40,172 bases of DNA from a virus, in the IMG/VR virus record IMGVR_UViG_3300033291_000004, positions 1 to 40,172 of that record. One strand, written 5' to 3'. A program made the position numbers and the translations under genes. The notes under the pieces are model-generated. The model saw only the letters and a list, made by a program, of their open reading frames with translations. It did no database searches and was not told the origin of the DNA. Position 1 is the first letter of the stretch, and every line of letters begins with the position of its first letter. Below are positions 5,908 through 13,841 of this stretch, piece by piece.

Positions 5908-6271
5908 GACATGGTAACTCTGATATATGAGCATTCCACCTTTTAATAAAAGTAACGTTTTCTTTAGAACATGTTACAATATACTCTAATATTTCGGGTA
6001 ATCTTAATGTATCTTTTGAAATATGCTTACAATGATTGCAAGTCATACATTTAAACATTTCGTCATTTTCTGAATTATGATGAGACATTTTCATATGTTT
6101 ATGATGCTCTTTGTTTAATCTTTCTGAATAATTTAAAATTTCTTCTTTTGTGCAGGATTCCGATGATTTAATATTAACAATTTTAGTTACATTATAAAGC
6201 TTGCACCAGTCAATATATTCTAATAAAGTTAATCCTCTTTTAATATCGTTTTCCTTTAATAAATTAATCAT
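5897..6271 (-). CDS. Cys/His-rich phage protein of unknown function, 124 aa
   Basis: Overlaps the end of the helicase gene by 4 bases and the next gene by about 11, so it is translationally coupled. The product has helices at both ends and a dense metal-ligand cluster in the middle (HHKHMKMSHH and CMTCNHCKH), suggesting a bound zinc. No family is recognised. Context argues for a role in DNA processing with the helicase and VRR-NUC protein. Confidence 0.65.
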   Translation of the reverse strand: MINLLKENDIKRGLTLLEYIDWCKLYNVTKIVNIKSSESCTKEEILNYSERLNKEHHKHMKMSHHNSENDEMFKCMTCNHCKHISKDTLRLPEILEYIVTCSKENVTFIKRWNAHISELPCHGK

Positions 6272-7695
6272 AATAAAATATCCTTTCTATCATTAATAAA
6301 ATGTTTTTGGTGTGTCCACCATCCCCGCTTATACCCTGCTAGTTTTTGAAATCTTTTTAAATCATCTTCAGTAATTTTTATATCATTTCTTTCTTTTATT
6401 TGATGGTAGATCAAACCGGGTTTATAATTTTTGATTTCAACAAAATCAATTATTTCTCTTAAAGTTTTTAATTCATGGATATAGGAAAATCTTTTTCCCT
6501 TTAAAATATCTTTTTTATTTATTTCTTCAAGTTCTATATCTATAGTTACGGCCTTAGTTTTTTCTTTATTCTGATTAAATACATGGCCGCAATATGGACA
6601 AATTTTTATTCCTGAGTCTACCACTCTAAAACATGCCGGACATTCTCTAATACCAACTTGATTTTTTTCTTTTTTAAGTTTGCCTTTTAATGTCCATTCC
6701 CTGTCATCATCTGGTAAGCCATGTTTAAAGCAATTACCTACATGATCTATAATTATAGCGGTCTTAGCTTCCTTGTAACGCATAGACCTCATTGATTGTT
6801 GTATATATAAACTTAATGACATTGTAGGCCTTAATAAAATTACACACTCACAATCTGGAACGTCGAACCCCTCACCAAACAGATCAACATTTGTTAGGAC
6901 TGTAATATTTCCAGCCCTGAAATCCTGTATTGCTTCCGCTCTTTCATTTTTTGGGGTATTTCCGGCTAAATGTTTAGCCGGAATATTTTGTTCATTAAAT
7001 TGATTTGCTGTGTTTATCGATGATTTAACCGATGCACAATAAACAATCGTTTTTTTACCTGCAGCTAATTTTAAATAATTTGTTATTGTCTCACCATATA
7101 TTTTTTTTTGTTCCATTAAATTTGTCATTTCATCCTTTTTATATTCCCCGGCCCTTATATGCAGATCGGAGGTATTGGCTAATTTAACTGAATACATTTT
7201 ATAAGGGGCCAGATAATTATTTTCAATTAACCAGCTTATTTTTGGCCCTAATACCATATAATTATAAATTTCTTCTAATCCTTCACCGTTTAATCTTATC
7301 GGTGTTGCTGTAAACCCCAATAAAAAAGCATCATCAAAGTATTTATATACTTTAATATAGCTTTCTGCCAAGCAGTGATGATTTTCATCTGTAATAATAA
7401 CTTCCGGGCGTTTCATTTTTTCCAGTCTCCGGCATGCGGTTTGTACCATGTACAAATCAACAAGATCAAAATTTACATTAAACTGATTTAATGTATTTTT
7501 AATTTGTTCTATTAGTTCCTTACGATGTACAAGAAATAAAACTCTGTTGTTTTTAACTGTTGTATCATTTATAATTTTAGCTAATATAACAGATTTTCCA
7601 GAACCGCAAGGGGCCTGTATACAAATCTTTTTATATTTTAATAAATTTCTTTTTATTTCATTTATTATCGATATTTGATAATTTCTGAGTTCCAT
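6268..7695 (-). CDS. DEXH-box superfamily 2 helicase with zinc ribbon
   Basis: A complete SF2 helicase of 475 residues. The first RecA-like domain has the Q-like start LRNYQ, Walker A APCGSGKS (28-35), the DENH box (103-106) and TATP (129-132). The second has motif V (VLTNVDLFGEGFDVP, about 266-280) and motif VI (QQSMRSMR, 299-306). A four-cysteine zinc ribbon (CPACFRVVDSGIKICPYC, 352-369) follows, then an all-helical tail. It resembles the phage UvsW/RecG-like and ComFA-like ATPases that remodel branched DNA. GGAGG lies 6 bases before ATG 7695. It is the first gene of the leftward operon and shares a promoter region with the primase operon. Confidence 0.9.
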   Translation of the reverse strand: MELRNYQISIINEIKRNLLKYKKICIQAPCGSGKSVILAKIINDTTVKNNRVLFLVHRKELIEQIKNTLNQFNVNFDLVDLYMVQTACRRLEKMKRPEVIITDENHHCLAESYIKVYKYFDDAFLLGFTATPIRLNGEGLEEIYNYMVLGPKISWLIENNYLAPYKMYSVKLANTSDLHIRAGEYKKDEMTNLMEQKKIYGETITNYLKLAAGKKTIVYCASVKSSINTANQFNEQNIPAKHLAGNTPKNERAEAIQDFRAGNITVLTNVDLFGEGFDVPDCECVILLRPTMSLSLYIQQSMRSMRYKEAKTAIIIDHVGNCFKHGLPDDDREWTLKGKLKKEKNQVGIRECPACFRVVDSGIKICPYCGHVFNQNKEKTKAVTIDIELEEINKKDILKGKRFSYIHELKTLREIIDFVEIKNYKPGLIYHQIKERNDIKITEDDLKRFQKLAGYKRGWWTHQKHFINDRKDILL

Positions 7696-7716
7696 AATAT
7701 ACCTCCAAACTTTTTA

Positions 7717-7759
7717 TTGACTATGTATATATTATAGTCTATAATATAGTTATCGTCAA
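7717..7759. promoter_or_regulatory. overlapping face-to-face promoters with palindrome
   Basis: On the plus strand, TTGACT (7717-7722), 17 bases, TATAAT (7740-7745). On the minus strand, TTGACG (7754-7759 complement), 17 bases, TATAAT (7731-7736 complement). The two core promoters occupy the same 43 bp, so polymerase can bind only one at a time. An inverted repeat GACTAT / ATAGTC (7719-7724, 7734-7739) lies inside and could be an operator. The AbrB-like gene starting at 7778 is an obvious candidate autoregulator. Confidence 0.78.
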
Positions 7760-7777
7760 GTCGAAGGAGGGAATTAA

Positions 7778-7945
7778 ATGTTAATTAAAAAAGTAGTTAA
7801 AAAAGGAAGTTCAAAATATATTTTAATGCCAAATGATATTTTGGAAATGTTAAATTTATGTTTAGGTGATGAAGTAGCAATAAATGTTGAGAATGGTAAA
7901 ATAGTAATTACACCAATAACTAAGGAAATAAATAAAATGGGGTGA
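7778..7945 (+). CDS. AbrB-like DNA-binding protein, 55 aa
   Basis: ATG 7778 follows GAAGGAGGG. The product (MLIKKVVKKGSSKYILMPND, LNLCLGDEVAINVENGKIVI) shows the AbrB/MazE swapped-hairpin pattern: basic first strand, a MPND corner, a short helix, GDEV and a last strand. It is the first gene after the divergent promoter pair and only 7 bases before the primase-helicase gene. Autoregulation of the promoter is the simplest reading; an antitoxin role is less likely since no toxin gene follows. Confidence 0.72.
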   Translation: MLIKKVVKKGSSKYILMPNDILEMLNLCLGDEVAINVENGKIVITPITKEINKMG

Positions 7946-7952
7946 TATATAT

Positions 7953-10307
7953 ATGTTAAAACTAACATATAATATAAATATTAATTACAATAACTTAAGA
8001 AAAATAGATGTACTAAAAAATATGCCTGATAATTGGGTATTGTGGGGGCTTCAAGAAAAAAAGGATAAATTAACAAAGCCTCCAATAAACCCAAAAACAT
8101 TGGGCTTAGCAATGAGTAATAATTCTAATACCTGGGCCGATTTTGAAACAACAAAATCGCAACAGATAAAAAATATTGGCCGAGAAATAGAAAACAATGG
8201 GAAAAAAATTATAATAGCCGGAATAGGTTTAATGTTACCGGGTACAAATTTAATATTTGGAGATATTGATAATTGTCTTGAAGATGGCAAATTAACAGAC
8301 ACAGCAGAGGAAATTGTTAATACTCTTAATACATATGTTGAAATATCACCATCCGGAAAGGGTTTAAGATTTATGTTAATAGATGATGGGACATTTGATA
8401 AATTTAGAGAATCTCTAAATTCTACCCATTATAAAAATAAAAACCCTCTGGAGCATATTGAGATTTATTCTCAAAATGACAATAGATATTGCACTTTGAC
8501 AGGTAATTCATATAATAATATCCATATTATTAATAATAATATGGATATAAAAGAATTATATGAAAAGTTTTGGAAGAGGCCAGAACCGAAATCATATTTT
8601 AATGTTAATTATAACACTGGCATTACTAACCTATCAGATCAAGAAATTTTTGATCTAATAATGAAGTCTAAAAATGCCAATAAATTTCAAGACTTATATT
8701 ACCAGCCCGGTCAAGATGGTAATAGCGAGGGCGACATGGCACTGGCGGCCATGTTATCGTTTTATACTAAAGATCATAGTCAAATAAAAAGAATGATAAT
8801 TAACAGTTCAAGGAATCGGGATAAATTTAGAAAACATCCTACATACTTGGATAAAACAATAGAGACGGCCATAAATACCTGTAGAGGTAGTTATGACCCG
8901 AATTATAACAAAAATAGCAATACTTACGATAATAATATAGTAAATGGAGATAATTGTCAACAATCAAAATCAAATAAGGCTGTGGATAATGTGGATAACT
9001 TGGATTTAAAAAAAATCAAATGGCATCCTGATTTTTGTTTTGCTAAGATTGAAGTAAAAACAGACGGAAAGCCAAAAAAAGTTTTAATTAGATTATCCGA
9101 ATTTTGGAAACAATATCCCGATAAAGAAAGCCGGCCCAAAATGGTTGGCCTTGATATAATGCACGTTACGGAAAATGTGTTATGTTTATTAAAACATTAT
9201 AATATTGTATTAAAATATAATGTTATAAGAAATACTTTTGATGTTTTCAAGGATGGTATTATTTCTAAATATAATTTAGAAACATTTTTTGTAGAAATCC
9301 GGGATAAATGCGAAAAACACGAGTTTAATATAACTAAAGAGAAATTAACAGATATTTTAATTAAAATTTCACTAGACAATGAGTATAACCCCATAGAAGA
9401 TTATTTAAAAAAATCTTATCAATATTATTTAGGAAATCCCGATAAAGATATTTTCTATAGGTTAATGGATACTATAGAAAGTAATTCAGAGTGGAAAGAA
9501 AAATTTATCGGAAAATTTCTATTACAAATGATATATTTAGTCTGTTCGGATGATGACAGCCAAGCGGCCGCCGACTATATGTTAGTATTACAAGGGCCGC
9601 AGTTTATCGGGAAAACTACTTGGCTCAGAAATTTATTGCCAGATAAGTTTCGATCTAAATATTTTCTTGGGGGGCGAACTTTGGATCCCACAAACAAAGA
9701 TGATAGAATCGAAACCCTAGCTAATTGGCTTGTTGAAATGGGGGAAATATCAAGCACTTTCAGAAAAGCAGATCAGGAAGCATTAAAAAACTTCATAACT
9801 GATTATAAAGATAAATTTAGGCTTCCATATGCTAAAGAGGCAATAGAGCGTAAGCGTAGAACTTCTTTGTGTGGTACAACTAACGATAATGAGTATTTAA
9901 AAGACTTAACCGGGACTAGAAGATTCTTAACCCTCCATTGTAAGTCTTTTGACAAGGAGGCTAATATTGATATTGATATGCTTTGGGGCTATATGTATTC
10001 ACTTTATTTAAAAGGTAAAACTTATAAATTTACTAATGAGGAAGTTATTAAAATTATGGATGATAATGAGGAATATATAAATAAACCTGAAAAATTATTA
10101 ATGATTGAAGATACTTGGGATTTAAACCCGGCAGAAAATGAGGGCGAATGGCTGACAGGTGCAGAAATTTATTCTAGTCTATCAGATGAAAGAGGGTTAT
10201 TAAATAAGTTCACAATAGGCCGGGAGCTGAAAAAAACTAAAATTAAGTGGCTAAGGGATAAGCATTTAAGCAAAGATTTATTTTATGTAAAATTAAAGAG
10301 CTATTAG
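7953..10307 (+). CDS. primase-polymerase / VirE-D5-type helicase fusion (replication protein)
   Basis: A 784-residue two-part replication protein. The N-terminal part carries an archaeo-eukaryotic primase-polymerase pattern: the metal-binding DID pair (104-106), SPSGKG (132-137), a second acidic strand HIEIY (168-172) and RYCTLTG (178-184). A linker rich in Asn (about 310-340) leads to a C-terminal ATPase of the VirE/D5 type with Walker A GPQFIGKTTW (about 546-555), the acidic motif ANWLVEMGEIS, and CGTTNDNEYLKDLTGTRRF (about 640-658) with the arginine finger region. Such fusions prime and unwind at the phage origin, here probably the iteron-like region just downstream. The usual histidine of the SxH motif seems replaced by Arg (KGLRF). 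A terminator overlaps the stop codon. Confidence 0.85.
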   Translation: MLKLTYNININYNNLRKIDVLKNMPDNWVLWGLQEKKDKLTKPPINPKTLGLAMSNNSNTWADFETTKSQQIKNIGREIENNGKKIIIAGIGLMLPGTNLIFGDIDNCLEDGKLTDTAEEIVNTLNTYVEISPSGKGLRFMLIDDGTFDKFRESLNSTHYKNKNPLEHIEIYSQNDNRYCTLTGNSYNNIHIINNNMDIKELYEKFWKRPEPKSYFNVNYNTGITNLSDQEIFDLIMKSKNANKFQDLYYQPGQDGNSEGDMALAAMLSFYTKDHSQIKRMIINSSRNRDKFRKHPTYLDKTIETAINTCRGSYDPNYNKNSNTYDNNIVNGDNCQQSKSNKAVDNVDNLDLKKIKWHPDFCFAKIEVKTDGKPKKVLIRLSEFWKQYPDKESRPKMVGLDIMHVTENVLCLLKHYNIVLKYNVIRNTFDVFKDGIISKYNLETFFVEIRDKCEKHEFNITKEKLTDILIKISLDNEYNPIEDYLKKSYQYYLGNPDKDIFYRLMDTIESNSEWKEKFIGKFLLQMIYLVCSDDDSQAAADYMLVLQGPQFIGKTTWLRNLLPDKFRSKYFLGGRTLDPTNKDDRIETLANWLVEMGEISSTFRKADQEALKNFITDYKDKFRLPYAKEAIERKRRTSLCGTTNDNEYLKDLTGTRRFLTLHCKSFDKEANIDIDMLWGYMYSLYLKGKTYKFTNEEVIKIMDDNEEYINKPEKLLMIEDTWDLNPAENEGEWLTGAEIYSSLSDERGLLNKFTIGRELKKTKIKWLRDKHLSKDLFYVKLKSY

Positions 10308-10318
10308 CTCTTTTTTTT
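10295..10318 (+). terminator. terminator of the primase operon
   Basis: AAAGAGCTA and TAGCTCTTT form a 9-bp stem that includes the stop codon, followed by a run of T. The right half (TTAGCTCTTTT) recurs at 10360-10370 and near 10931-10941, the last as part of another weak hairpin. Confidence 0.75.
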
Positions 10319-10832
10319 ATTTAAATACGTCCGGTAAAGCACTACCTTTTTACCTAAAATTAGCTCTTTTTTTTTCCATTTTTTATGCTGAGTTGCTTAG
10401 GTTGTGCGTAGGTTAATTTTTTGAACTCAGCATTTTTATATACATTGGTATGACTGGCTTGTAGGTTTTTTTTGCTGAGTGCTGAGTATATTCTCTTAAA
10501 AAAAAGGGTAAATAGTTTTAGATGGTAAATTGTGTTATTTTTATGTTGCTTGGGTAATTATATAGAAAAATTGCTTCAACCTAAGCATAAATTTTGTATC
10601 TTAGATCAATACTGGGCTTGAATAGGCTGAGTATACTCCGCAAATACTCAGCAAAATTTTTTACACTCAGCATGAATATTTAACATCTTTTATAATATTT
10701 TACAGTAATTTATATTTATTTATAGATATGTTTAATTATTACATTATTGTAGTATTTTTTACATAATTGGTAATTTGACAGTATAATTTTTTATTGATAA
10801 ACTAATATTATTATTTTGAACATAATTTATAT
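10319..10832. other. candidate replication origin with GCTGAGT iterons
   Basis: No reading frame of note. The heptamer GCTGAGT occurs seven times between 10387 and 10671: plus strand at 10387, 10474, 10481 (tandem) and 10626; minus strand at 10426, 10646 and 10665. Copies pair as inverted repeats: ATGCTGAGTT / AACTCAGCAT (10385-10394, 10424-10433) and GCTGAGTAT / ATACTCAGC (10626-10634, 10644-10652). A further pair GCTTAGGTTG / CAACCTAAGC (10395-10404, 10577-10586) spans the region. An AT-rich stretch follows (10680-10830). Position directly after the replication gene, clustering and the AT-rich flank fit an iteron-type origin. Confidence 0.65.
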
Positions 10833-10865
10833 AAAAAAACCGGATATTTTTTATTCGGTTTTTTT
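10833..10865. terminator. A/T-flanked hairpin, bidirectional terminator
   Basis: AAAAAAACCG (10833-10842) pairs with CGGTTTTTTT (10856-10865). Inner bases extend the stem with one G-U pair (ACCGGATA with TATTCGGT). A-tract and T-tract on the two sides allow termination in both directions, insulating the origin region from the next operon. Confidence 0.75.
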
Positions 10866-11021
10866 ATGTTATAATATTTATAGGATGATTTTAAAATTCT
10901 TGTTTATTAATTATTAAAAGGGCTATTTATATTAGCTCTTTTATTATGTTATAATAAAGATACAGATATTTGATTAAGTTTTTTCAGGACTTCTTATTGA
11001 CTATAGGGTAGGGATATTTTT

Positions 11022-11050
11022 AAAAGATATGTTTGGGCATATCTTTTTTT
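11022..11050 (+). terminator. terminator after the origin region
   Basis: AAAAGATATG (11022-11031), loop TTTGGG, CATATCTTTT (11038-11047), continuing into T residues: a textbook rho-independent terminator. A TTGACT box lies upstream at 10997 but no convincing -10, so the RNA it would terminate is not defined. Confidence 0.75.
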
Positions 11051-11060
11051 ATATTGCAAA

Positions 11061-11090
11061 AAGTGTAAAAATGTGTAATAACGTGTAATA
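11061..11090. repeat. three 10-bp phased repeats with GTGTAA core
   Basis: GTGTAA occurs at 11063, 11073 and 11083, exactly 10 bp apart, in units resembling ATGTGTAATA. Ten-base phasing puts all three on one face of the helix, as expected for cooperative protein binding. The flanking AAAAAGTGTA word is the core of the repeats in the early promoter at 301-338. Confidence 0.6.
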
Positions 11091-11239
11091 AATCATATTT
11101 TTTTTTTATATTTTATTTATATTTTTATTGTGTTATACTATAATTGAATTCAATATTTAGATAACAGATTGTCAGAGGGCTAGAGAATTTTTATTCTCCG
11201 GCCCAATTTCATTTGTAATATAAAATTGGAAAAAATAAC

Positions 11240-11268
11240 TTGAATATGATGTCCCTTTTTGATATAAT
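11240..11268 (+). promoter_or_regulatory. promoter for the small-gene operon (11.3-18.3 kb)
   Basis: TTGAAT (11240-11245), 17 bases, TATAAT (11263-11268) preceded by TG in the extended -10 position. The first gene's ribosome site follows about 22 bases later. An imperfect hairpin (GGGC-GAGAAT / ATTCTC-GCCC, 11177-11204) and another -10-like TATAAT (11139-11144) lie upstream. Confidence 0.7.
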
Positions 11269-11306
11269 ATAATTGTTATCAAATATTGAAGGGAGGAAAA
11301 AACATT

Positions 11307-11477
11307 ATGAAAATTTTCTCAGATTTATTTTCTGGTGGTGATGATAAAAATAATGATAAGCCAAAAGAAAATAAATGTCCAAAATGCGGGGAATCTCCTG
11401 TAAGTTTTAGACCAAATTATGCAAAAAAATTAACAAATTATAAGTGTAAGAATGGACATGATTGGAATGCAAAATAA
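11307..11477 (+). CDS. zinc-ribbon protein, 56 aa
   Basis: ATG 11307 follows GAAGGGAGG at the normal distance; an upstream in-frame TTG (11286) is less likely. After a short hydrophobic start (MKIFSDLFSG) and an Asp/Asn/Lys linker come CPKCGESPVSF and a CKNGHDWN ending: a Cys/His zinc ribbon in which the last ligands are C and H. Function unknown. It is the first gene of the operon. Confidence 0.6.
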   Translation: MKIFSDLFSGGDDKNNDKPKENKCPKCGESPVSFRPNYAKKLTNYKCKNGHDWNAK

Positions 11478-11496
11478 GCAAGTAATAATAAAATTG

Positions 11497-11517
11497 GGAA
11501 GCTCTCTTAGCTTCCCT
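11497..11517. other. intercistronic hairpin GGGAAGCT / AGCTTCCC
   Basis: An 8-bp perfect stem with a 5-base loop, in a stretch where the following gene has no clear ribosome site. Its right arm contains, on the minus strand, the recurrent 11-mer GGAAGCTAAGA. Confidence 0.6.
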
Positions 11518-11526
11518 ATTAATAAC

Positions 11527-11820
11527 ATGATAGTTAAAAAAATAGAAAGAGAGACACAAAACTATTATGTTATTGATGGACTTAAATATAGAAAAAGAAA
11601 ACGTATTGTAAATGGAGTTATAGCCTCCAAGAAAAATGAATCAAGATATTTTTCAGATCATTTGGTATTGGATGCTAATAATTCAGAAGTAATCGAAATA
11701 CATAAAAATTCTTGTTATGATTACTTCTACCAAGAAATGTTAAAAGAGGTTAGAAATATGAATAACCCTACATTCACAGAACTTTATCAAATATGGAGGA
11801 AGCTAAGAAATGGAAAATAA
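11527..11820 (+). CDS. phage protein of unknown function, about 97 aa
   Basis: The frame is open from 11452. ATG 11527 is a tentative start since neither it nor upstream codons has a good ribosome site. The visible protein (MIVKKIERETQNYYVIDGLK, IVNGVIASKKNESRYFSDHL) has a beta-rich core and an alpha-helical C-terminus. No family is recognised. The end overlaps the next gene. Confidence 0.5.
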   Translation: MIVKKIERETQNYYVIDGLKYRKRKRIVNGVIASKKNESRYFSDHLVLDANNSEVIEIHKNSCYDYFYQEMLKEVRNMNNPTFTELYQIWRKLRNGK

Positions 11821-12115
11821 AAAAATGCCAGACCCTAAAAAAGTTGTAATCAAAATTGATGATTATGAATTTGAAGCCGGGCAATACATAATTATTGCCA
11901 AAGGTAAAAATAATGATGATTATATTCATTCATTAAGCATTATTTCAAGTCATACCACAGGGGCCAATATGCTTGAAGAATTAGAAAGACATAGAGGTAA
12001 TATAAAAAATGAGCTTAAAAGATATAAATTTGAAAATCTATTAAAAAATTTTGTTGATTGTTCCGATTGCCCGGAACGATTCGATTGTGATACTTATAGA
12101 AAAGGAGGAAATTAA
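11810..12115 (+). CDS. phage protein of unknown function, 101 aa, Cys-rich C-terminus
   Basis: ATG 11810 follows GGAGGAAGCTAAGAA, one of three near-identical initiation regions in this operon. The N-terminal half is beta-rich (VVIKIDDYEFEAGQYIIIAK) and resembles the start of the next gene's product, hinting at a duplication. The C-terminus holds CSDCPERFDCDTY, three clustered cysteines plus acidic residues that could bind a metal. No family is recognised. Confidence 0.6.
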   Translation: MENKKMPDPKKVVIKIDDYEFEAGQYIIIAKGKNNDDYIHSLSIISSHTTGANMLEELERHRGNIKNELKRYKFENLLKNFVDCSDCPERFDCDTYRKGGN

Positions 12116-12120
12116 AAAAA

Positions 12121-12516
12121 ATGCTTAGTAAGAATGATGATATTAAAAAAGTAGAAATAACCTTACATACTGATAATGGAGTCTATACATATACACCAGA
12201 AGATTATGTAATTTTATTTGAGGGTGAATTTGACGGCGATCTTGGATTAATTGGTTCTGCCGATATAAAAAAGATAAAATCTGCTAAATTATTTGTATGT
12301 AAACTAATGGAGATTGTTCATGGTATTAATGATTCAATCGAAAAAGAAGAATCAAAAAAACCATATATTGTAAAAAGTGCAATATGGGCATTTCCATATT
12401 TCGCAAATAATGATCTTGAAGGTTTAAGAAAAAATGAAAATTATAATAAAACTGATAAAGATATAATATCAGTGATTGAAGAACTTATAATTGAAAATCA
12501 AAAAGGAGATAAATAA
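12121..12516 (+). CDS. phage protein of unknown function, 131 aa
   Basis: Ribosome site AAAGGAGG lies before the stop of the upstream gene. The N-terminal segment (VEITLHTDNGVYTYTPEDYV, ILFEGEFDGDLGLIGS) parallels the upstream protein's VVIKIDDYEFEAGQYIIIAK, so the two may be diverged copies of one beta domain. The C-terminal half is helical and charged. No family is recognised. Confidence 0.6.
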   Translation: MLSKNDDIKKVEITLHTDNGVYTYTPEDYVILFEGEFDGDLGLIGSADIKKIKSAKLFVCKLMEIVHGINDSIEKEESKKPYIVKSAIWAFPYFANNDLEGLRKNENYNKTDKDIISVIEELIIENQKGDK

Positions 12517-12518
12517 AA

Positions 12519-13454
12519 ATGGAAAAAAAAGTAAATATGAAGTCAACAAAGGACGAAATTTTTACAAAACTAAAAGAAGTAACCGCAAATTTAAATTTAC
12601 TGCAGAAAGAAAATTTAGAGTTAACTAAGAAAAAAATGGAATTTAGCAAAGTTGATGATTCAGCAGAAAGCAGAAGATACGAGTTAGACAATGCTATTGG
12701 TACAATTAATTACATAAAGTCTGTGTATGATGATCTATCTAAAGTCAATGATGCCATAGAATTTAAAAAAGAACAATTGCAAGAATTGACTGATATAGAG
12801 TATAGCGTAAATACTCTAGAGGCATTAATACAGGCAAACAAGGAAGCTAAGATAAAACATGAAAAAGAAATCAAAGATTTAAATTCAGATTATCAAGAAA
12901 AAGAAGAAGAACTAGAAAAATCAAATACTATAAAAATGGAAGAAATTACATATAATACAATGATAGCAAGAAAGAAATTAAATGATAAGCTTGATGAAGA
13001 GGAAGAGTCCAGAAGAAAAGTTATAGCAGAGGAAGAAAAGGAACTAACAAGAAAAGTCGAAGAGTTCAGAGAAAAGGAAAATAAATTTAATGAGCTTGAA
13101 GAAAGAATAAAAGAGCTTGAAGAAGGAAGAGAACAGGCAATAAATGAAGCTGTAAAGACTGAACTTGGAAAGCAAAGGGCTATTATGACAAAAGACTTTA
13201 ATCATGAAATGGCTTTAAAAGATGTAAAAAATGATGCTGAAATAAGAGCATTAGAAGAAAAATTATTAATTTTAGATAAATCATTTAATAATGAAGTTGA
13301 AAAGAATGAGAATTTATCCGAAAAATTGGCGGCCGCTTATGACAAGATTGAAGCAATAGCCAGTAAGACCGTTGAATCAAGCAGTGATAAAGCATTAAGC
13401 TTAAATTTACAAGAAATTTTAAAGAATCTAAAAAAGGAGAATAATTCCAAATGA
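12519..13454 (+). CDS. long coiled-coil protein, 311 aa
   Basis: ATG 12519 follows AAAGGAG. Almost the whole sequence is predicted helix with Glu/Lys/Leu heptads (for example LEKSNTIKMEEITYNTMIAR and KVEEFREKENKFNELEERIK). No globular motif, signal peptide or membrane segment is evident. Such rods may serve in cytosolic organisation or bind a host factor. It overlaps the start of the lipoprotein gene by 4 bases. Confidence 0.65.
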   Translation: MEKKVNMKSTKDEIFTKLKEVTANLNLLQKENLELTKKKMEFSKVDDSAESRRYELDNAIGTINYIKSVYDDLSKVNDAIEFKKEQLQELTDIEYSVNTLEALIQANKEAKIKHEKEIKDLNSDYQEKEEELEKSNTIKMEEITYNTMIARKKLNDKLDEEEESRRKVIAEEEKELTRKVEEFREKENKFNELEERIKELEEGREQAINEAVKTELGKQRAIMTKDFNHEMALKDVKNDAEIRALEEKLLILDKSFNNEVEKNENLSEKLAAAYDKIEAIASKTVESSSDKALSLNLQEILKNLKKENNSK

Positions 13455-13840
13455 AGAAGGTAGTTATATTTTTTATAGTTTTATTTATTTTATCCATTAT
13501 AGCATGTTCCGGGGCTTCTACCCCGGCAGAACATGCCCCGGAACCAACGATTAACAAGGAAGCTAAGACAACGCCAAATACAAATAATTATGAATTTGGG
13601 CCGGGTAATTATAAAGTTGAAAAGAATGGAGATATTTTCCCCGGTACTTATCATATTAAATGTATAAGCGGAACCGGAAATGTCATATCTAATGATAATG
13701 GGTGGGATGATATGATAAATTTAATTATGGCCCCAAAAACAGATGATTTTTATATTCATGAATATAAAAATGCAACATTGCATGAAGGGGCTACCTTACA
13801 AATAGAAAATGTTAAAATAAAATTGATTGGAGCTAAATAA
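13451..13840 (+). CDS. phage-encoded lipoprotein, possible superinfection exclusion factor
   Basis: The N-terminus is a lipoprotein signal peptide: MKK, a hydrophobic core and lipobox I-I-A-C with the lipidated cysteine at residue 19. A Ser/Thr/Pro linker follows, then a small beta domain (FGPGNYKVEKNGDIFPGTYH, GTGNVIS, TLHEGATLQIENVKIKLIG) of a type common in Firmicutes surface proteins, with the PGTYxI motif. The mature protein would sit on the outer face of the membrane. Lipoproteins made by Gram-positive phages, such as Ltp of phage TP-J34, block DNA injection by other phages. That role is inferred here from location and gene context, not from sequence similarity to Ltp. Confidence 0.75.
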   Translation: MKKVVIFFIVLFILSIIACSGASTPAEHAPEPTINKEAKTTPNTNNYEFGPGNYKVEKNGDIFPGTYHIKCISGTGNVISNDNGWDDMINLIMAPKTDDFYIHEYKNATLHEGATLQIENVKIKLIGAK

Positions 13841-13841
13841 A

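Noticed and set aside
10997-11047. Possible short RNA between a TTGACT box and the terminator at 11022
   Set aside because: No credible -10 at the right distance, so the transcript start is undefined; only the terminator is reported.
11452-11526. Longer N-terminus for the gene ending at 11820
   Set aside because: It would overlap the upstream zinc-ribbon gene and the hairpin at 11497-11517, and none of its start codons has a ribosome site.
13285-13557. 90-residue minus-strand frame over the coiled-coil/lipoprotein junction
   Set aside because: Overlaps two supported genes completely and lacks a start signal.
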